Assembly (NCBI RefSeq): GCF_022179445.1
Contig: NZ_BPQU01000015.1
Location: 1 to 64,000 of the forward strand
DNA length: 64,000 nt
Source: Methylobacterium mesophilicum
Lineage (GTDB): Bacteria > Pseudomonadota > Alphaproteobacteria > Rhizobiales > Beijerinckiaceae
Direction of reading: 5' to 3'
Below, one piece after another: positions 62,403 through 64,000 of this stretch; within the stretch, counting starts at the first letter, position 1; the number at the start of each line of letters is the position of its first letter. The notes below the pieces were generated by a model. That model worked only from the letters and a program-made list of their open reading frames with translations. It was not told the origin of the DNA and did not search any database. Made by a program: the position numbers and the translations under genes.

Positions 62403-62729
62403 ATGGCCTTCACCTGCACGATCCCCGCAGTGCCCACGATCCAGCAGGACGACGCCACGGTCCGGATCACCCGCTGGGACTTTCCGCCCGGGTCGGTGAC
62501 CGGCTGGCACGAGCACGGCTGGCCGTATTTCGTGGTGATGCTGGTCGAGGGCGTGCTGCGCGTCCATGACGGCGCGGCGGTCAGCGAGACCCTGCTGGCG
62601 GCCGGGCAATCCTACATGCGGCCGGCCGGGATCCGGCACGACGTCATGAACGGGTCGGAGCATCCGATCGCGTTCATCGAGATCGAGGTGAAGCGCCCCG
62701 ATGCGCTTGTGACAATGCCCGAGGCCTGA
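62403..62729 (+). CDS. Cupin domain protein
   Basis: A 108-residue single-domain cupin. VTGWHEHGWPYFVVML supplies the first metal-binding His pair, with a later IRHDVMNGSEHPIAFIEIE. ATG at 62403 follows a start context ACC. The substrate is unknown; such proteins bind small metabolites or metals. Confidence 0.85.
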   Translation: MAFTCTIPAVPTIQQDDATVRITRWDFPPGSVTGWHEHGWPYFVVMLVEGVLRVHDGAAVSETLLAAGQSYMRPAGIRHDVMNGSEHPIAFIEIEVKRPDALVTMPEA

Positions 62730-62736
62730 ACGCAAA

Positions 62737-62760
62737 AGGGCCGACCTCGCGGCCGGCCCT
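62737..62760. terminator. Convergent terminator between cupin and L,D-transpeptidase genes
   Basis: AGGGCCG (62737-62743) pairs with CGGCCCT (62754-62760). It is followed by A-rich sequence (GAACGAAAAGTCCCAAAAAA) that reads as a U tract on the minus strand, so it can serve both genes. Confidence 0.7.
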
Positions 62761-62780
62761 GAACGAAAAGTCCCAAAAAA

Positions 62781-63440
62781 TCAGCGCTGTACGATGACCT
62801 TCGTGCCGACCTTGGCGCGGGTGTAGAGGTCGGTGACGTCGTCGTTGGTCATGCGGATGCAGCCCGAGGAGACGGCGGTGCCGATGGTCTCCGGCTCGTT
62901 CGAGCCGTGGATCCGGTAGATCGAGCCGCCGAGATACATGGCGCGGGCGCCGAGGGGGTTCTCGAGGCCGCCCTTCATGTAGCGCGGCAGGTCTGGCCGG
63001 CGGCGCAGCATGGTCGACGGCGGACGCCAATCCGGCCACTCGCGCTTCATCGTGATGGTCTGCACGCCGCCCCAGGTGAAGCCCGGACGGCCGACGCCGA
63101 CGCCGTAGCGCAGGGCCTGGCCGCCGCCCATCACGTAATAGAGCCGCCGCTCGGCCGTGGAGACCACGATCGTGCCGGCGCCGTAGGGGCCGCTATACGC
63201 CACGGTCTCGCGCGGGATCGCCGACATCTGCGGCACCGCCGCGTCCATGGGGTCGGCCGGGTTGAGGGAGGCGTTGGCCACCGGCACCGCCACGGTCTCG
63301 ATGGCCTGCGGGCGCACCCGCACGGACAGCGCATCGTTCAGAGGCTGACGGGTCAGCGGGTCGATCTCGTAGGCGAACGCCGGCGCGGTGCAGGCGACCG
63401 CGCCGAAGAGCCCGACGAGGGCGGGAAGGAAACGACGCAT
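62781..63440 (-). CDS. L,D-transpeptidase (YkuD domain)
   Basis: A 219-residue periplasmic enzyme. A signal peptide (MRRFLPALVGLFGAVACTA, cleavage after AFA) precedes the YkuD domain. The catalytic motif is His178-Gly with Cys194 in SSGCIRM. These enzymes form 3-3 peptidoglycan crosslinks or attach outer-membrane proteins to peptidoglycan, as in other Rhizobiales. ATG at 63440 with GAGAGG upstream. Confidence 0.93.
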   Translation of the reverse strand: MRRFLPALVGLFGAVACTAPAFAYEIDPLTRQPLNDALSVRVRPQAIETVAVPVANASLNPADPMDAAVPQMSAIPRETVAYSGPYGAGTIVVSTAERRLYYVMGGGQALRYGVGVGRPGFTWGGVQTITMKREWPDWRPPSTMLRRRPDLPRYMKGGLENPLGARAMYLGGSIYRIHGSNEPETIGTAVSSGCIRMTNDDVTDLYTRAKVGTKVIVQR

Positions 63441-63965
63441 CAAAGCCTCTCGGGGCAGGCGCGAAATGGAGTGGGAACGCAGCGAATTACCGGGGCACGA
63501 TGCCGTGCCGATCCTCGCCAAGGGGTAAACGCTCGCGTCCCAAAACCAAGCCTCAAACCGCCCCGCTCGGCCGGTTCCGCCCCTCCGTGACTCGATGGCA
63601 ACACTGTGGCAGCTTGGCCATAAGCGCGGGGGATGGACGAGGGCGGTCGCGCGTGTCGGCGGGCATCGAGGCAACCGCATGGGACATTGCTGGTCCCGAT
63701 CGAGGCGCGCCTTACACGGACGTTCGAACACCCTGCGTGTCATCCCGGGGCCGCGCGGCGGAGCCCGGGATCCATAACCGCCGAGCTCACGATCTTGCAC
63801 CGTCGGCGGCTCTGGGTTCCGGGCTCGCCTGCGGCGCCCCGGAATGACAAAGCGATTTGCTCTGCCGACGTCGGCTTGCCGATCGGGGAGCAGAACCACG
63901 GGGTCACTGCGTGCCTCGGCGACTTCATGCCGGGCCATCGGCGCGGTGTTTATCCAGCCCGAAGC
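63441..63965. other. Gene-free region with a MITE-like element
   Basis: No supported gene in these 525 bases upstream of the L,D-transpeptidase. It contains the inverted-repeat element at 63738-63849. Confidence 0.5.
63738..63849. repeat. MITE-like inverted-repeat element
   Basis: A 112-base segment bounded by TGTCATCCCGGGGC and GCCCCGGAATGACA, inverted with one mismatch. Inside, GAGCCCGGGATCC and GGGTTCCGGGCTC are also inverted. It resembles the CGTCATCCCGG-type palindromes abundant in many alphaproteobacterial chromosomes. Confidence 0.75.
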
Positions 63966-64000
63966 TCACGCCTCGTCGGCGGCGAGCCAGATCGCGGGCT
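63966..64000 (-). CDS. C-terminal end of an unidentified gene
   Basis: The last 35 bases read on the minus strand as PAIWLAADEA followed by TGA at 63968-63966. The residue pattern is protein-like, but the rest of the gene lies beyond the window, so this is tentative. Confidence 0.35.
   Translation of the reverse strand, partial: PAIWLAADEA

Noticed and set aside
1..64000. tRNA, rRNA and riboswitch search by eye
   Set aside because: No cloverleaf-like GGTTCGAATCC arms or conserved riboswitch cores were recognised; short RNAs could still be missed without a covariance-model search.

Overview
The window is a GC-rich stretch of an alphaproteobacterial chromosome, most likely from Methylobacterium/Methylorubrum or a close relative. 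That placement is inferred from codon and base composition, a MucR-type regulator, a DHFR-like protein resembling dihydromethanopterin reductase, an NnrU protein, and families of GC-rich palindromic repeats. No rRNA, tRNA, CRISPR array, insertion sequence or prophage is visible. Nearly all genes look intact; partial genes sit only at the two ends (tuf at the left, an unidentified C-terminus at the right).

Region 1 (about 1.4-20.4 kb) is a phosphorus-acquisition block. A complete C-P lyase operon, phnGHIJKLMN, runs leftward with start/stop overlaps. The divergent GntR repressor gene phnF faces it across a perfect 8+6+8 palindrome. A leftward phnCDEE phosphonate importer follows, then two accessory phosphonate genes: a hexapeptide transferase and a DUF1045 2H-phosphoesterase that may stand in for the absent phnP. 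A GT21 glycosyltransferase separates these from a giant surface PAP2 phosphatase-autotransporter and a divergent PiT phosphate transporter. Candidate Pho boxes (7-4-7 direct repeats) lie upstream of phnG, phnC and pit. phnJ carries a palindromic repeat element inserted in frame, adding about 55 residues at its N-terminus.

Region 2 (20.4-34.2 kb) holds a Cys-less MucR/Ros regulator with a small partner, three tandem AraC-family paralogues, and a leftward acid-utilisation cluster (LysR, family III CoA-transferase, HMG-CoA-lyase-like enzyme, MFS permease). A LemA-TPM-TPM operon follows. Next is a compact three-gene locus with an exosortase-family protein, a secreted protein bearing a PEP-CTERM-like tail (PSPEINA plus hydrophobic helix plus Arg cluster), and a small membrane-anchored partner.

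Region 3 (34.6-48.4 kb) starts with a tightly coupled operon for a glycosyltransferase, a 3Fe-4S ferredoxin, a ferredoxin reductase and a cytochrome P450. A 16-bp palindrome one base away from the ParB site parS follows. Then come an Old Yellow Enzyme, a Zn alcohol/formaldehyde dehydrogenase, a secreted MRJP/yellow-family propeller, a soluble PAS-PAS chemoreceptor, a SRAP protein, a pentapeptide-periodic repeat protein, a secreted protein of unknown function and NnrU.

Region 4 (48.4-64 kb) is mostly housekeeping: a YfgM-like TPR protein, Der GTPase, a YbdK-type ligase, the DHFR-like reductase, an SDR, purF, cvpA, a queuosine-precursor transporter, alr, radA, moaA, a DUF971 protein, a cupin and an L,D-transpeptidase. 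Two type II toxin-antitoxin pairs (MazEF-like and RelE/ParE-like) and several palindromic repeats are interspersed.
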